DNA of 64,000 nucleotides from Perkinsus olseni (Eukaryota; Perkinsozoa; Perkinsida; Perkinsidae). The stretch is from contig JABANP010000054.1 of NCBI GenBank assembly GCA_013115135.1, positions 62,001 through 126,000 of the forward strand, in the 5' to 3' direction. The number at the start of each line of letters is the position of its first letter. Position 1 is the first letter of the stretch. Positions 1-9,924 of the stretch are shown here, in pieces. Position numbers and translations under genes: made by a program. Under the pieces are notes generated by a model, which did no database searches, was not told where the DNA came from, and saw only the letters and a program-made list of their open reading frames with translations.

Positions 1-228
1 GGAGCTTGCCTGCTTCACAACAGGAGTAGGGAGTAGCAGCGTGGATCCGTCCCGTCACTGGCACGAGGCAGTAGGCCCCACCGCGGCAAACTCCCAGAGG
101 AGGCAGATAAGGCCAAGAAGGAGGTTGCAATGCCGCCTTCCCAGCGAAAAAGTAATGGCAGCCAACGAGAATACAGCTCGCTGAAATCTGCAGTAGATAA
201 CATTGTTCTAAGGCTGTTCAAAGTCAGA

Positions 229-1595
229 TCACTCTCTTGGCCCCTTGTGATACGTGAGTCGGGTGAGCATCGATATGATAACAATACTAACAATGATTTG
301 GGAGAATGCCAGCGGAATATGCAGACCATCATAATGGTGAAGATTACACCGAAATTCTCTCGACCGGGCGAAGTGAACAAGTACCGTCGAGCATATGCAA
401 GCAAGAACACTAGCATAGACTTTTAGTTTCCAGCTCTCGGCCAGGTGACGAGAGGCATCTGGACTGCCCACGAAAAGAGCAAATACGCTACCCACTAGGT
501 GAGGATGTGCCGCTACAATGACCGCCGTTGCGAAGCATCCAGTGACACAGGTAGCTAGCGTAGAAGGTAGAATCGAGAGAACCACTACTCTCAATAGAAA
601 TGGGACTCCACTCAGGTTGCAAGCTGGGGCCCTCGACAAAGGCAACACGCTGTCATCAAAGTTACGATAGCTGCCATGGAGGTGACGAATATGCGCGAGG
701 AGAGCATCTCGATCAGACGATAACGAACATTTCAGCTTCTTCGCTCTGATAGATATACCTGCCTTTGGTAAAACCTTCACATACTGGATGGTATCGGCAA
801 ATAACATACGATGCATTGAGAATTGAGAAAACGGCATCGATGATCAAAGCGGGGATATAATCATCCAGCAGATCATGACCCACCCAGAATAGAATCGATG
901 TGGTGAAGTAAAAGGCAGCAAATTCGATGCTGCGTAGGGCCCAAATCTCAACTTTATCAATCCCATGTCGCTTCACGAAGACGGCCAGCTCAAACATACA
1001 CCACAGACGGGACTCCAAGGCATCGTCCCACATCGACACGAACCTCTTGGAGCAAGCGAGGTACTCGGGTATGGCCTCGATACACTTGGCCTTCTCACGA
1101 GGATCGTCTTGCGGTATACAACAGCGATCAAAGAACACTCGAGAGGGGCTTGGAAAGACGTCCCCATCGTAAGCAAAATAACAAAATGATACACGATATG
1201 GTGATACACGAAAAAATTCGGGCTTGACACAAATGGCGAAGAAGCCAGCAGCCCAGTAAAGAGAGCATGACCGCCCTCTCCATGTTGTAGCGTATAGCAA
1301 GTGCAGCAATCTTCAAGAGACTGCTTGTTCCCCAAGCATGACTCAGGAATATATCATAGTGTTCAGTCACCGTAGCCTTCCTGCTCAGAGGATCCCATAC
1401 TTGGGAAGCAACATCGAAGAAACTCCAGGGCCATTCCCACAGGAGCTGTCCCAGTTCAATCGCACGAGCTCCGCTCATGGGTGCCATCGACTGGCTGCTC
1501 GGGCCAGAGGATTCCAGCGTGCTCATCGACGCTGCTTCGGCCGAACGCATGGAGGCTCCGCTGGATGAACTGAGCACTACTTGGGTAAGACCCAT
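229..1595 (-). pseudogene. TIR-like multi-membrane protein, frameshifted paralog
   Basis: This is a full-length relative of the gene at 4544-5866 on the same strand. The N-terminal part (to about 1165) has the motif FLSHAWGTSSLLK, the middle part has RVFFDRCCIPQDD and LWCMFELAVF, and the C-terminal part has the same hydrophobic segments as the paralog. The three parts lie in different frames. Compared base by base with the paralog, this copy has one extra base near 1146-1165 and another near 745-775. The FLSHAW...DRCCIPQ...LWCMFEL pattern resembles TIR-like domains seen in protists; the role is unknown and signalling or NAD-related activity is only a family-level guess. I place the start at the ATG at 1595. 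Either it is a pseudogene or both indels are sequence errors, since the reading frame is otherwise intact. Confidence 0.6.
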
Positions 1596-1599
1596 GAAG

Positions 1600-2400
1600 C
1601 CTGAGTTCAGGCCCTCAACACAACTCAAAGACAAAACAGCGAAGCATTATAAACTGATAAGCCCGGGAAGACGATGATGAGCCGAAAGTCCCGAAAACGT
1701 CAACATGCGGAACCCTGGTTATAGAAAGGAGCATACAGCGTCACTGCCAGTGATAACGAGATGGCAAGTCTGAGACCGAGACGAGTGGTACTGTACCTCT
1801 GGCTAATTCGACTTTATCATATATTTCTCTCATTCTCATCGAATATCGACCGGCAATCCGCCACGAGCACATTATCCACTTTCGTTTGCTTGTTCATTCA
1901 TGTCGCGTCCAGCAAGATTCTGACTCAGATCACCTGGGTCAGGTGTACAAGATTCCATCCTCACCCAGGCCCATCCTCGGCCCAGAATTCCTCCAAGCCT
2001 TGAAGTCAAGCAGCCTCCTCGAGCCGCATCAATTCCGTGGCCTCCACGATCACCTTTGGCCTCACAGCTGGAGGCGATACCGCGAGGAATACCTGATCCG
2101 AATCTCGCATACCAAAAGCGTCCGGCAATTCGAATCAGCCTCGAGCCTTCAGACAAGGCCTGCCGTTCTGGGACTCCTAATAGACGAGTTGACAGCGGAC
2201 AGTTGCTTGGGTAAAAGGATGGTGAACACCCTCGCTTTGCCGATGGAAGACCGATACTCTCACCTGCAATTAACGCTACTCAGGTTAACTGTCCGGTTAA
2301 CCCATCCATCACCACAATGTCGTCCCCTTCGTAATGATAATTATGCGCATCAGATCATTCTAGAACAGCGGCGCAGATTCTCCAGGGTTTACTCGTAGCA
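1600..2400. other. Intergenic, no supported gene
   Basis: Open frames here on both strands (for example 1886-2398 plus and 1872-2156 minus) overlap each other, have no recognisable motif and do not extend known genes. I see no RNA gene or repeat. Confidence 0.4.
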
Positions 2401-2733
2401 TTACCAGTGATCCAACTTGATCTCCAACTTCAACCAAGCCAACGTAGCAGCAGTGATCAGTCCCACCGTTGACGCGTCCACTGGCCGCAATCGCGCAGAG
2501 GAATCCTCCCGCACGCAGTGCCTCCATCGACCCCTGCTTTGATCGGCTATGACCCAGCCGATCGGTACCCGGCGACCGTAGTTCAGTCCGACCAAGTGAC
2601 TGCTTCTCAATCCGACACGCAGTGCTTGGTGTAGCCGACGGCGTTCACGCTGTGCTAGCTGAGCCAACCCCGAAACCGTGACCATCGTCACTCCATAGAA
2701 AGCAGGGGTAAGGCACCAGCCAGGATCGGCCAT
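2401..2733 (-). CDS. Small hypothetical protein, possibly two membrane segments
   Basis: A 110-residue frame starts with ATG at 2733. It has a hydrophobic stretch near residues 9-24 (PAFYGVTMVTVSGLA), a basic middle region rich in Arg (RERRRLHQALR), and a second hydrophobic stretch near the C-terminus (ASTVGLITAATLAW). That is the pattern of a small two-pass membrane protein. I do not recognise a family. It may be one exon of a longer gene; no splice partner could be assigned. It lies alone between the two TIR-like paralogs. Confidence 0.4.
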   Translation of the reverse strand: MADPGWCLTPAFYGVTMVTVSGLAQLAQRERRRLHQALRVGLRSSHLVGLNYGRRVPIGWVIADQSRGRWRHCVREDSSARLRPVDASTVGLITAATLAWLKLEIKLDHW

Positions 2734-2739
2734 GGCAGT

Positions 2740-4140
2740 GGACTAACTTCGAGGAAGTCCTCACATGCAACTTACGACGACAAATTAACGGACACTGAAT
2801 GACAACGCGGGCCTTCTGGGAGTGTCACGAGGAAGCCAGTATTGAATGTTACGTAGGCTAAACTAGTGATGATTATTAGACGTAAGCAACCGCAGTCGTC
2901 TCGCTCAGCTCTCCATCTTCTCCCGCTCTTCTTTAGTAGCCGGCCTTGTTATTGGGTGCAGCATACTCTGAAATGGCGAGAGTCACTGGTCCGATCTCCG
3001 TGGCCCATGATGCCCAGTTGGACACCGCCCATCGGACGCATCTTTACTCGCCATAACCGCCCACTCACCATGAGACAATTATATCTGACCCTGGCGATCG
3101 GTTCATTCTCACATATAGCTATATAAGCCAACCTAGACTGATGCCCCACATGCGATGCCATCGTATCCCTACACAGATGATGCTGCTGCTGCTGAAGGCA
3201 AGGCGGACGATGTTTCCACTACCTGTGGATCGTGGTAGCCCACTCGTAGCGACCCATATCAGCATGACCAGTACCAGGGTAGCGCATCTGCAGGCAACAG
3301 CAGATTATGCAGGAGTAGTGATTACATCGCCCTATTACATGAAGATGGTCTAGCTGAGCGTGTATGTTGAAGCCTTCGTAGACTTGAGACATTCTATCGA
3401 GATGTCAACAACAGGAAGAACACAGGGCTGAGTACAGAATGCTCCGCGAAGCGATAACCTCCCTCCCCTCAACCTGCCTGGACTGAACACAACGCTCACC
3501 CCGGAGTATGTCATCCTCTTTATACAGGCCCTCTAGTATTTACGACGTTCTACTGAGGTGCCTCCTCTTCAGCAAATACTAGACGTCGTCGGTTTCCGAC
3601 TAATTACAACCCTCACAGAACCTTCGGCGTGAGCCCCAGCTTCTGATGATGTGCACGCAGCTGCGATACCTGACAACCCATAGAATGCCTGCTACTGCCA
3701 GCCGAATAGCCATGCTCTTCACCTCTGCCTGTGACAGAAGATTATTGTAACAGCCGGGACAGATGGTCTTGACGCCTTTGCTGGTAGTGAATGAACCCTA
3801 ACAACGGACATCAAATAAGTGAGACTGAGAACTCCCCTAAGACTGCAAGGGCCTCGTCTGCTTATGACCCTCATGCTACCTTCGCTTGGCACTGCCTCAC
3901 CCTGTCACATCGGAAGCACATGTAACTGAATTTACATCAAAATGGCTGCAGGCGAAAAGTCTACAAGACATCCTCCACAGACGACTGCCACGGATGAAGT
4001 TTTATTACTGTAGAAGTCGCTCCGACTTCTTCAACCTCAAATTCTGTTTGGTGGCCTCTTCGTCATACTCAAAGTGCGGCTGGGGATCGAACCTGTGCGA
4101 TGTGAGCATGATGATCTCTCAGCAAGGAGACGCTACGCGT
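2740..4140. other. Intergenic, no supported gene
   Basis: About 1.4 kb with only short unrelated open frames. A short CTG run (four units) is at about 3181-3194. I see no RNA gene, long repeat or conserved exon. Confidence 0.4.
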
Positions 4141-4245
4141 TTACTTCTTCAGTAACTTGGCAGCACGGTTCTTCTCTCTGTTTGTCTTGGCTGTATGCAG
4201 AACCTCTACCAACTGACGCTTCGACAAAGAGGTATCTTTGACCAT
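4141..4245 (-). CDS. Possible 34-residue basic small ORF or terminal exon
   Basis: An ATG at 4245, preceded by CACC, opens a 34-codon frame ending TAA. The peptide starts MVKDTSLSKRQLVEVL and ends REKNRAAKLLKK, so it is amphipathic and strongly basic. It reads like coding sequence rather than noise, but I do not recognise it. It could be the last exon of a longer minus-strand gene or a true small protein. It is about 300 bp beyond the stop of the intact TIR-like gene, on the same strand. Confidence 0.3.
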   Translation of the reverse strand: MVKDTSLSKRQLVEVLHTAKTNREKNRAAKLLKK

Positions 4246-4543
4246 GGTGATACAGAGATATAGCTAGGACGAAACGAAAAGAATGAGAACTCCCAGGGTA
4301 TTCTGCTTCAGCATTCTTGGGAAACTAAAGACCAATGAGACAGGGTATCGGAAAGATACTTTCATGACACTCGACCACATAAGTGGTCTGTAAATGTAAA
4401 TGCTACACGACAATACAGCTATAGGCGACTATATCTCAAAGCGTGTAGAAGCAAAAAAATAGCAGGTAATAGTACCAGAGTTCCAGTGGGCGAAAGACCA
4501 TGGTATTTACAGAAGAGAGTCATACCGCTCTATCCCATTCCTG

Positions 4544-5866
4544 TCACTCCATTGCGAATGCGAGGCGTGTAAGTACCGATATAAAGCTTATACTAACAAA
4601 TATTTGCGAGAGAGCCATAAAAAAATGAAGGCCATCATCATGTCCCTGAAAACTAGGCTGAGCCTCCCAGGACCGAACGAAGTGAATCAAGGCTGTCAAG
4701 CAGGCTGCGGCGAGAACACCTCCGGGGATTCTATGATGCCTGCTATCCCAGGGGCATAACCGTGAACCTCGACAATTAGGGAAGAGGGCAATTGCACCAC
4801 ATACCACATTCGGAAACGCCGCAACGACAACTGCTGTCGCGAAGCGTCCCATGATGAAAGTGGCCAAAGTCGATGGTATTATAGAGACTATCGTCAACCT
4901 CAAAGCGAAAGGGATGGCACCCAAGTTGCCACTCAAGGCTTTCGCTAAGGGTGCAACATACTTATCGAAGTTACGATAGCTGCCATGGAGCTCCCGAATA
5001 TGAGCAAGAAGAGCGTCTTGATCAGATTGCAACGAGCATTTGAGCTTTTCCACTCTATTGACGATCCCTCCCTCCCAATACCCTTCACATATTGGGTGGA
5101 AGTAGTAAATAACATATGATGCATTGAGAATAGAGAATATGGCATCGATCACTATAGCGGGGACAGAATCATCCAAAAGATCATGACCGATCCAAAAAGC
5201 TAACGATGTGGCGAAGAAGAAAGCAGCGAACTCAATGCTGCGCAGCGTCCAGATCTCAACTTTATCTAGCCCATGTTCTTTCACAAAAACCGCAAGCTCG
5301 AACATGCACCATAAACGGGACTGACATGATTCATCCCACATCGACACGAACCTCTTGGAGCGAGCGAGGTATTCGGGTATAGCCTGGATACATGTAGCCT
5401 TCTCATGAGGGTCATCCTGGGGTATACAACAGCGATCAAAGAACACTCGACAGGAGCTGGATATACGCCCCAAACGTAGACAAGAGAAAAGAATGATGCA
5501 TGACATGATGATACATAAATATACTTGAAAACGGCAGTACCGGCGGAGAAACCAACACACCACCCATGTTAGCACTACCGCCCTTTCCGTGTTGTAGCGT
5601 ATAGCAAGTGCAGTAATCTTCAAGAGGCTGTTAGTCTCCCAAGCATGACTCAGGAATAGATCATAGTGTTCAGTCACCGTAGCCTTCCTGCTCAAATTAT
5701 CCCATAATTGGGAAGCAACATCGGACGTCGTCCAAGGCCATTCCCACAATAGGTGATCCAATTCGACGGCTTGGAACAAGGGCAACGAGTGGTTTTCGGA
5801 AGAGTCCAACACGCTTGAGGGATCCTCTTCGGATACACTCGACGAGGCCTCGGTTGAGCCGAACAT
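4544..5866 (-). CDS. TIR-like domain protein with C-terminal membrane segments
   Basis: A single uninterrupted frame of 440 residues from the ATG at 5866; an upstream in-frame TTG at 5893 is less likely as the start. The order is: a Ser/Glu-rich N-terminus; a WEWPW motif; the TIR-like block FLSHAWETNSLLK; a hydrophobic pair of helices; RVFFDRCCIPQDD; LWCMFELAVF; then at least four further hydrophobic segments to the C-terminus. The spacing of FLSHAW, the DRCCIPQ block and the WC-Phe-Glu motif matches protist TIR-like domains, but here a hydrophobic insertion splits the domain. Location is probably an internal or plasma membrane with the domain cytosolic. The paralog 3 kb away is frameshifted, so this is the intact member of a tandem pair. 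Biochemical function is unknown. Confidence 0.75.
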   Translation of the reverse strand: MFGSTEASSSVSEEDPSSVLDSSENHSLPLFQAVELDHLLWEWPWTTSDVASQLWDNLSRKATVTEHYDLFLSHAWETNSLLKITALAIRYNTERAVVLTWVVCWFLRRYCRFQVYLCIIMSCIILFSCLRLGRISSSCRVFFDRCCIPQDDPHEKATCIQAIPEYLARSKRFVSMWDESCQSRLWCMFELAVFVKEHGLDKVEIWTLRSIEFAAFFFATSLAFWIGHDLLDDSVPAIVIDAIFSILNASYVIYYFHPICEGYWEGGIVNRVEKLKCSLQSDQDALLAHIRELHGSYRNFDKYVAPLAKALSGNLGAIPFALRLTIVSIIPSTLATFIMGRFATAVVVAAFPNVVCGAIALFPNCRGSRLCPWDSRHHRIPGGVLAAACLTALIHFVRSWEAQPSFQGHDDGLHFFMALSQIFVSISFISVLTRLAFAME

Positions 5867-5949
5867 ACGATCGTGATTGATCGGTATAATCAACCCTGCC
5901 AGTCAGACGCATCAAACCCGATACTCGATGAAAACACAAGACGATTAAG

Positions 5950-6770
5950 CAGTGATAGAGTTCATTCGATTAGCGACTGCGGAGGGGATGGCGAGCAGCG
6001 AGTTCATGCTTGGTAAACCTCTTTACCAGTTTTCTAGCATCCGAGCTATCATTCCTTACCAGAACAAAGCCAACATGATGGGCCTGTGGATATACACGAT
6101 GGACGTGGATTTCTCAATGACTCACGGCTCTTCCCATAGGACCTTCTCCCTAATCCCGCGTCACCCTCGTGAGCTATCGCACGCACAGCACGCGATGCTA
6201 GACTCCGTGCTTCTCACGCTGGAAGGATGCAGAGGCGACTTCTGCGATGAAAGATATGCAGGAATATATACTAGAATTCAGGTCCGCGAGGAGATCCACC
6301 GGCCTCGAACACGAACCCCCCCCCACCTCAACTAGAGTCACATAGCGCGAGTGATATTAAGAGTGAGATGAATGTAATGAAAGCAGTGGGTGGGATCTCC
6401 AGAGCAAGTCTGGTCACCACAATACCCACATTTAATAATCATTGATAGAGCCCATTACCGGGTCTTAAGGAGGCTGCCAAAGCAGCTCTGGTAGACAGCA
6501 ACGAAAGAGGCTGCGGCAAGCATGCAGGCACAGGTGCACTGCTAGAAGATAAGTGATATGAGACATGGTTTCCTAGGACCGTAGTCGCTCTGCACTGGCC
6601 AATGCAGTTGTCGAAATAGCCACAGAACCTTTCAGAGAGTGAACAAATTCTCGCTAGTCTGTGTATAGCGATAGAGCACGTCAATATCGACGACCTCGGC
6701 GCCGCCTCGGGGGTTGAGAGATGTCATCCTGATCACATCATCGGTCGCGTATTCCAAAGATGCCCCTGTA
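5950..6770. other. Intergenic, no supported gene
   Basis: Short open frames on both strands (5952-6335 plus, 6439-6684 minus) have no recognisable motif. This stretch includes the upstream region of the TIR-like gene that starts at 5866. No repeat or RNA gene seen. Confidence 0.35.
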
Positions 6771-6779
6771 GTGCCGATA

Positions 6780-7642
6780 TCACAACAGGCCTAGTTCCAT
6801 AGTGGAATCCACATCGACGAGCCGAAGCTTCGACCCTTCAACCACGCATAATATCCCATCTAAATGTGGAAGGAAGCGGAAGTGGGTTCCGCCCCGAGTA
6901 CTCGGGACCTTCAGTTGCGATTTAACCGCTCCAGCGTCGTCCACCGTGGCCACTACCAATTCCAATCGAGGATGCCCTTTGCAAGGTCTGAGGTAAGCAA
7001 CCCTTCTCAGTACTCCACTGGCAGTGTGCTCGACATCGAAGGAGTATAAAAAATCTACTTCTTCGCCTTCCAACTTTACCTTCTCGAACTTGCCGGACTC
7101 CAAGTTGATCGCACAGAGGCTTCTACTGATACTGCGACCATCAGCACAGCCAACGTAGAGGGTGGAGCCAAGCAAGCGAGTTCTGTAAAGCGAGGCCGAC
7201 TTCGGAACATCTGCTTTGATTGGCTGCATTCGGGATCCGCTGAGCTGGAAGACAGTGTTAGTGTTATCAGCATGATAGATCTTCGTCCCTCCGTCAGTGC
7301 ACAGCGACGATTGCCATGCATCCGAAAGTCCCGAGTCCGATTCGAAGATCACCCTGCCGGGCGCCGAGAGATCATCCTCGCTCAGAGCAACTATTTGAAC
7401 TTGCCCATCTCGAGCGAGTGTCTCAAGCCAATGATCTCTTCGCCACATTTCCCTATGATCGCATAGATACTGGTAGGCTTCCTGGTAGCCACACTCAACC
7501 CGCACGGTTTACGCATGCCTAGGAAGGTCCATGTCAACGACTTGAGGCCCTCGAGATCCATATGCTCGGCATTCAGGGCGAACAACGCATCGATCATCGC
7601 CGTATCTCCAGCCAGGCTCTCGGGTGCTGTAGAAGGAACCAT
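6780..7642 (-). CDS. Hypothetical protein, possible beta-propeller, one frame break
   Basis: An ATG at 7642 opens a frame with MIDALFALNAEHMDLEGL and SIYAIIGKCG; a second overlapping frame continues from about 7450 to the stop at 6780 with alternating hydrophobic/polar strands such as STLYVGCADGRSISRSLCAI and DGILCVVEGSKLRLVDVDS. The regular runs of short beta-strands separated by Gly/Asp turns suggest a beta-propeller-like fold, which is an inference. The two frames must be joined by a one-base shift near 7400-7450, or by an intron that I could not place. Total length is about 285 residues. No catalytic motif is visible and no family is recognised. Confidence 0.5.
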
Positions 7643-7823
7643 GATAGAATGCTGATGGAGTTTCGTGAAATGACAATGCGGCGTCGGGGGCGAGCGCTGA
7701 TGCCTACGAAAAATTTTGATTCAAAATTCGTTTCGCTCCGCCTAGCAAGGTTGTAGCGCTTTATCGATCAGCCGATCGATAATCACTCATCAGACTTCTT
7801 ACCCATATTCGAACATTGTAAAT

Positions 7824-8086
7824 GATTTGCCTTCTGGGTATGATGATTAGATTTTCCCGCTGATCTTACTCAGCCGTGGGGATACTCCAATCTTTCATGT
7901 CAAGCTCAACAGATCTGACCCACATTAGAAGTGCAATACATGTCGTTGATGAGTTACCATTGTTACACACTCTGACACCGGACTCCTCGGAGTTAAGGGT
8001 GGAGATAAAACTTTAGCGGATTTCGCTGAGGCACTTTAATGCCTGATGAATGATGATTTAACGCCTATTGCTAACCCATGTCTTCC
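7824..8086 (+). repeat. Structured repeat R1, copy a
   Basis: A 263-base block repeated almost exactly at 9329-9590. It holds several short hairpins, including actcc-tc-ggagt nested in cacc...ggtg, agcg-gattt-cgct, and aggca-ctttaa-tgcct. Differences between the copies that I could see fall in or beside loops (for example ctttaa versus atttag). It also contains TGATGA and CTGA words as in box C/D snoRNAs, but flanking terminal stems are not convincing. No open frame. Strand is arbitrary. Confidence 0.6.
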
Positions 8087-8758
8087 GACTACTACGTGGG
8101 GTGGAACTGCGTCATTTATCTGACATTCAACTTCAATGTGCATGCATGTGATGACTGAAAAAATCGCTATACCCAAGTCCCTGATTCTTGATGAGACTTT
8201 TGCACGTCAGTCTGATGCACTCACTGTTATTTCCGGCTAAGTCTGCTTTGCCGCACTGCGTCCTCTCATGGTGTCTCTGTGGCTTTGCGGATGACTTCGG
8301 CCGGTAGATTGATCGCACTTTGAGCATCATCGGCGTTTTGCCGACGTTCATGTGCATGCGTGAGCCTTAAGTCCACCATCATGTGTTCCCTCCTCTTCAC
8401 TGTAGGGTAAGCGGAACACACCGCCGGTTAGACGCTGTCGTTATTGGTGGTGATCGAGTCATACTTGCGCTATACCCTACCTCAACCCAAGGATAATTGC
8501 CGTGGTTGCTTCGAGTCAACCTAACGGTCCAGACACCTTGGAAAATTACTCAGTTTTTCCAGCGCTGAGGGTCAGGGTTGCTTCGTGCAGCTCCACACCC
8601 TCTCGCGCCGCTTCCTCTTGTGGTAGAGTTTGAGCAGTTCATGGGTTTGCTACAGCTTTGGCTGTTGTCGCCTGTGATGACTACTTTTGATTGGTAGTGA
8701 GAATTCTTCTCGCTTGTGACCACTTCCTATTTGTTTTGATTGCTGAGACAAATGGATT

Positions 8759-8887
8759 AAGGCACTGTAACGCTCGCGCGGTATCAAACTGAGGGTACTA
8801 GTGCATTTCCCAACTGTGCCATATCGAACTGTGTATGCTTACCGAGGTTGCCTCCTGTGGCAACCAAGGTCCTTAGTACTCAGATAA
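8759..8887 (+). ncRNA. Candidate structured RNA R2, copy a
   Basis: A 129-base block repeated at 9002-9130. A closing helix pairs CTGAG-gg-TACTA (8789-... to 8800) with TAGTACTCAG (8874-8883). Inside it, GGTTGCC (8846-8852) pairs with GGCAACC (8859-8865). In the other copy the inner stem reads GGCTGCC/GGCAGCT, so a T-A pair became C-G and the outermost pair became a G-U wobble. That is a compensatory change and argues for selection on RNA structure. I cannot name the class; H/ACA snoRNA or another small nuclear RNA are options. Transcribed strand is assumed. Confidence 0.45.
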
Positions 8888-9001
8888 CTCCAGGATTCGC
8901 TCGAATTATTGTTTGGCTCTCGGTCAGTGTCCTCATTCGGTATCAGCCCAGCATGAGTTCACTCAATCAGTCCCTGGTCGAGTCAGACGTTTAGACTGTT
9001 G

Positions 9002-9130
9002 AAGGCACTGTAACGCTCGCGCGGTATCAAACTGAGGGTACTAGTGCATTTCCCAACTGTGCCATAGCAAACTGTGTATGCTTACCGAGGCTGCCTCCTG
9101 TGGCAGCTCAGGTCCTTAGTACTCAGATAA
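9002..9130 (+). ncRNA. Candidate structured RNA R2, copy b
   Basis: Second copy of the 129-base block at 8759-8887, 243 bases downstream and in the same orientation. The first 65 bases are identical; most differences fall around the inner stem-loop, where the changes keep the base pairing. The outer helix CTGAG..TACTA with TAGTACTCAG is fully kept. Confidence 0.45.
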
Positions 9131-9221
9131 TCCCTGTACGACTTCTCTCAACATGATTCAATTCTACCTGGATGGGAGCTTGTTCTCATTCTGAACTGGA
9201 TTGTCCCAGCATCTGTGCCTA

Positions 9222-9328
9222 TGAGCCTGTAGGTGAACTCGAATCACACGAGCTGGCCTCAGTATCTTGACACGTGACACCAGCTGGCGACATGATAACT
9301 ATATTACTCTCTGAATGACAGTCAGCAC
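9222..9328 (+). repeat. Repeat R3, copy a
   Basis: About 105 bases, related to 9656-9757. Shared words are GTGAACTCGAATCACA, CTCAGTATCTTGACA and GAATGACAGTCA. The copies are more diverged than R1 or R2 (roughly 85 percent by eye). It directly precedes R1 copy b. Confidence 0.5.
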
Positions 9329-9590
9329 GATTTGCCTTCTGGGAATGATGATTAGATTTTCCCGCTGATCTTACTCAGCCGTGGGGATACTCCAATCTTT
9401 CATGTCAAGCTCAACAGATCTGACCCAAATTAGAAGTGCAATACATGTCGTTGATGAGTTACCATTGTTACACACTCTGACACCGGACTCCTCGGAGTTA
9501 AGGGTGGAGATAAAACTTTAGCGGATTTCGCTGAGGCAATTTAGTGCCTGATGCATGATGATTTAACGCCTGTTGCTAACGATGTCTTCC
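9329..9590 (+). repeat. Structured repeat R1, copy b
   Basis: Near-identical second copy of 7824-8086 in the same orientation. The hairpins are kept and the visible substitutions lie mainly in loops or single-stranded parts. Confidence 0.6.
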
Positions 9591-9655
9591 AGTCTCTTGG
9601 GACAGGAGTTTGTGCACAATTTGATTTCGGTGGGAATGCTCCCGCATGTTCGCCC

Positions 9656-9757
9656 ATGAGCATGTAAGTGAACTCGAATCACAAGTGCTCAGTATCTTGA
9701 CATGTGACATGAGCGGGCAACATGATAATTGTGATGCTCTGTGAATGACAGTCAACA
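9656..9757 (+). repeat. Repeat R3, copy b
   Basis: Second copy of the 9222-9328 block, closing the repeat cluster about 170 bases before the end of the neighbouring minus-strand gene. Confidence 0.5.
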
Positions 9758-9924
9758 TAAAGGACCCCTAGGATTGCTTCTGTTGTTGCAATAGCTTGTC
9801 GCTGAGAATTGATATCTTCTTCTCCACCGCCGCCCAGTCAGGCGAGGGCATATCAGCGAGGAGGCCCGTGGTCTCCAAGTCGACTTGCTGCTCGAGGCAG
9901 TCGTTGCACTCATCTAGTAACGCA

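Noticed and set aside
1360..1390. CCGTAGCC word resembling part of the Perkinsus/dinoflagellate spliced leader
   Set aside because: It is inside the coding sequence of the TIR-like gene and the rest of the leader does not match; no spliced-leader gene was found.
7824..8086. Box C/D snoRNA reading of repeat R1 (TGATGA and CTGA words)
   Set aside because: No terminal stem closes the boxes; kept only as a structured repeat.
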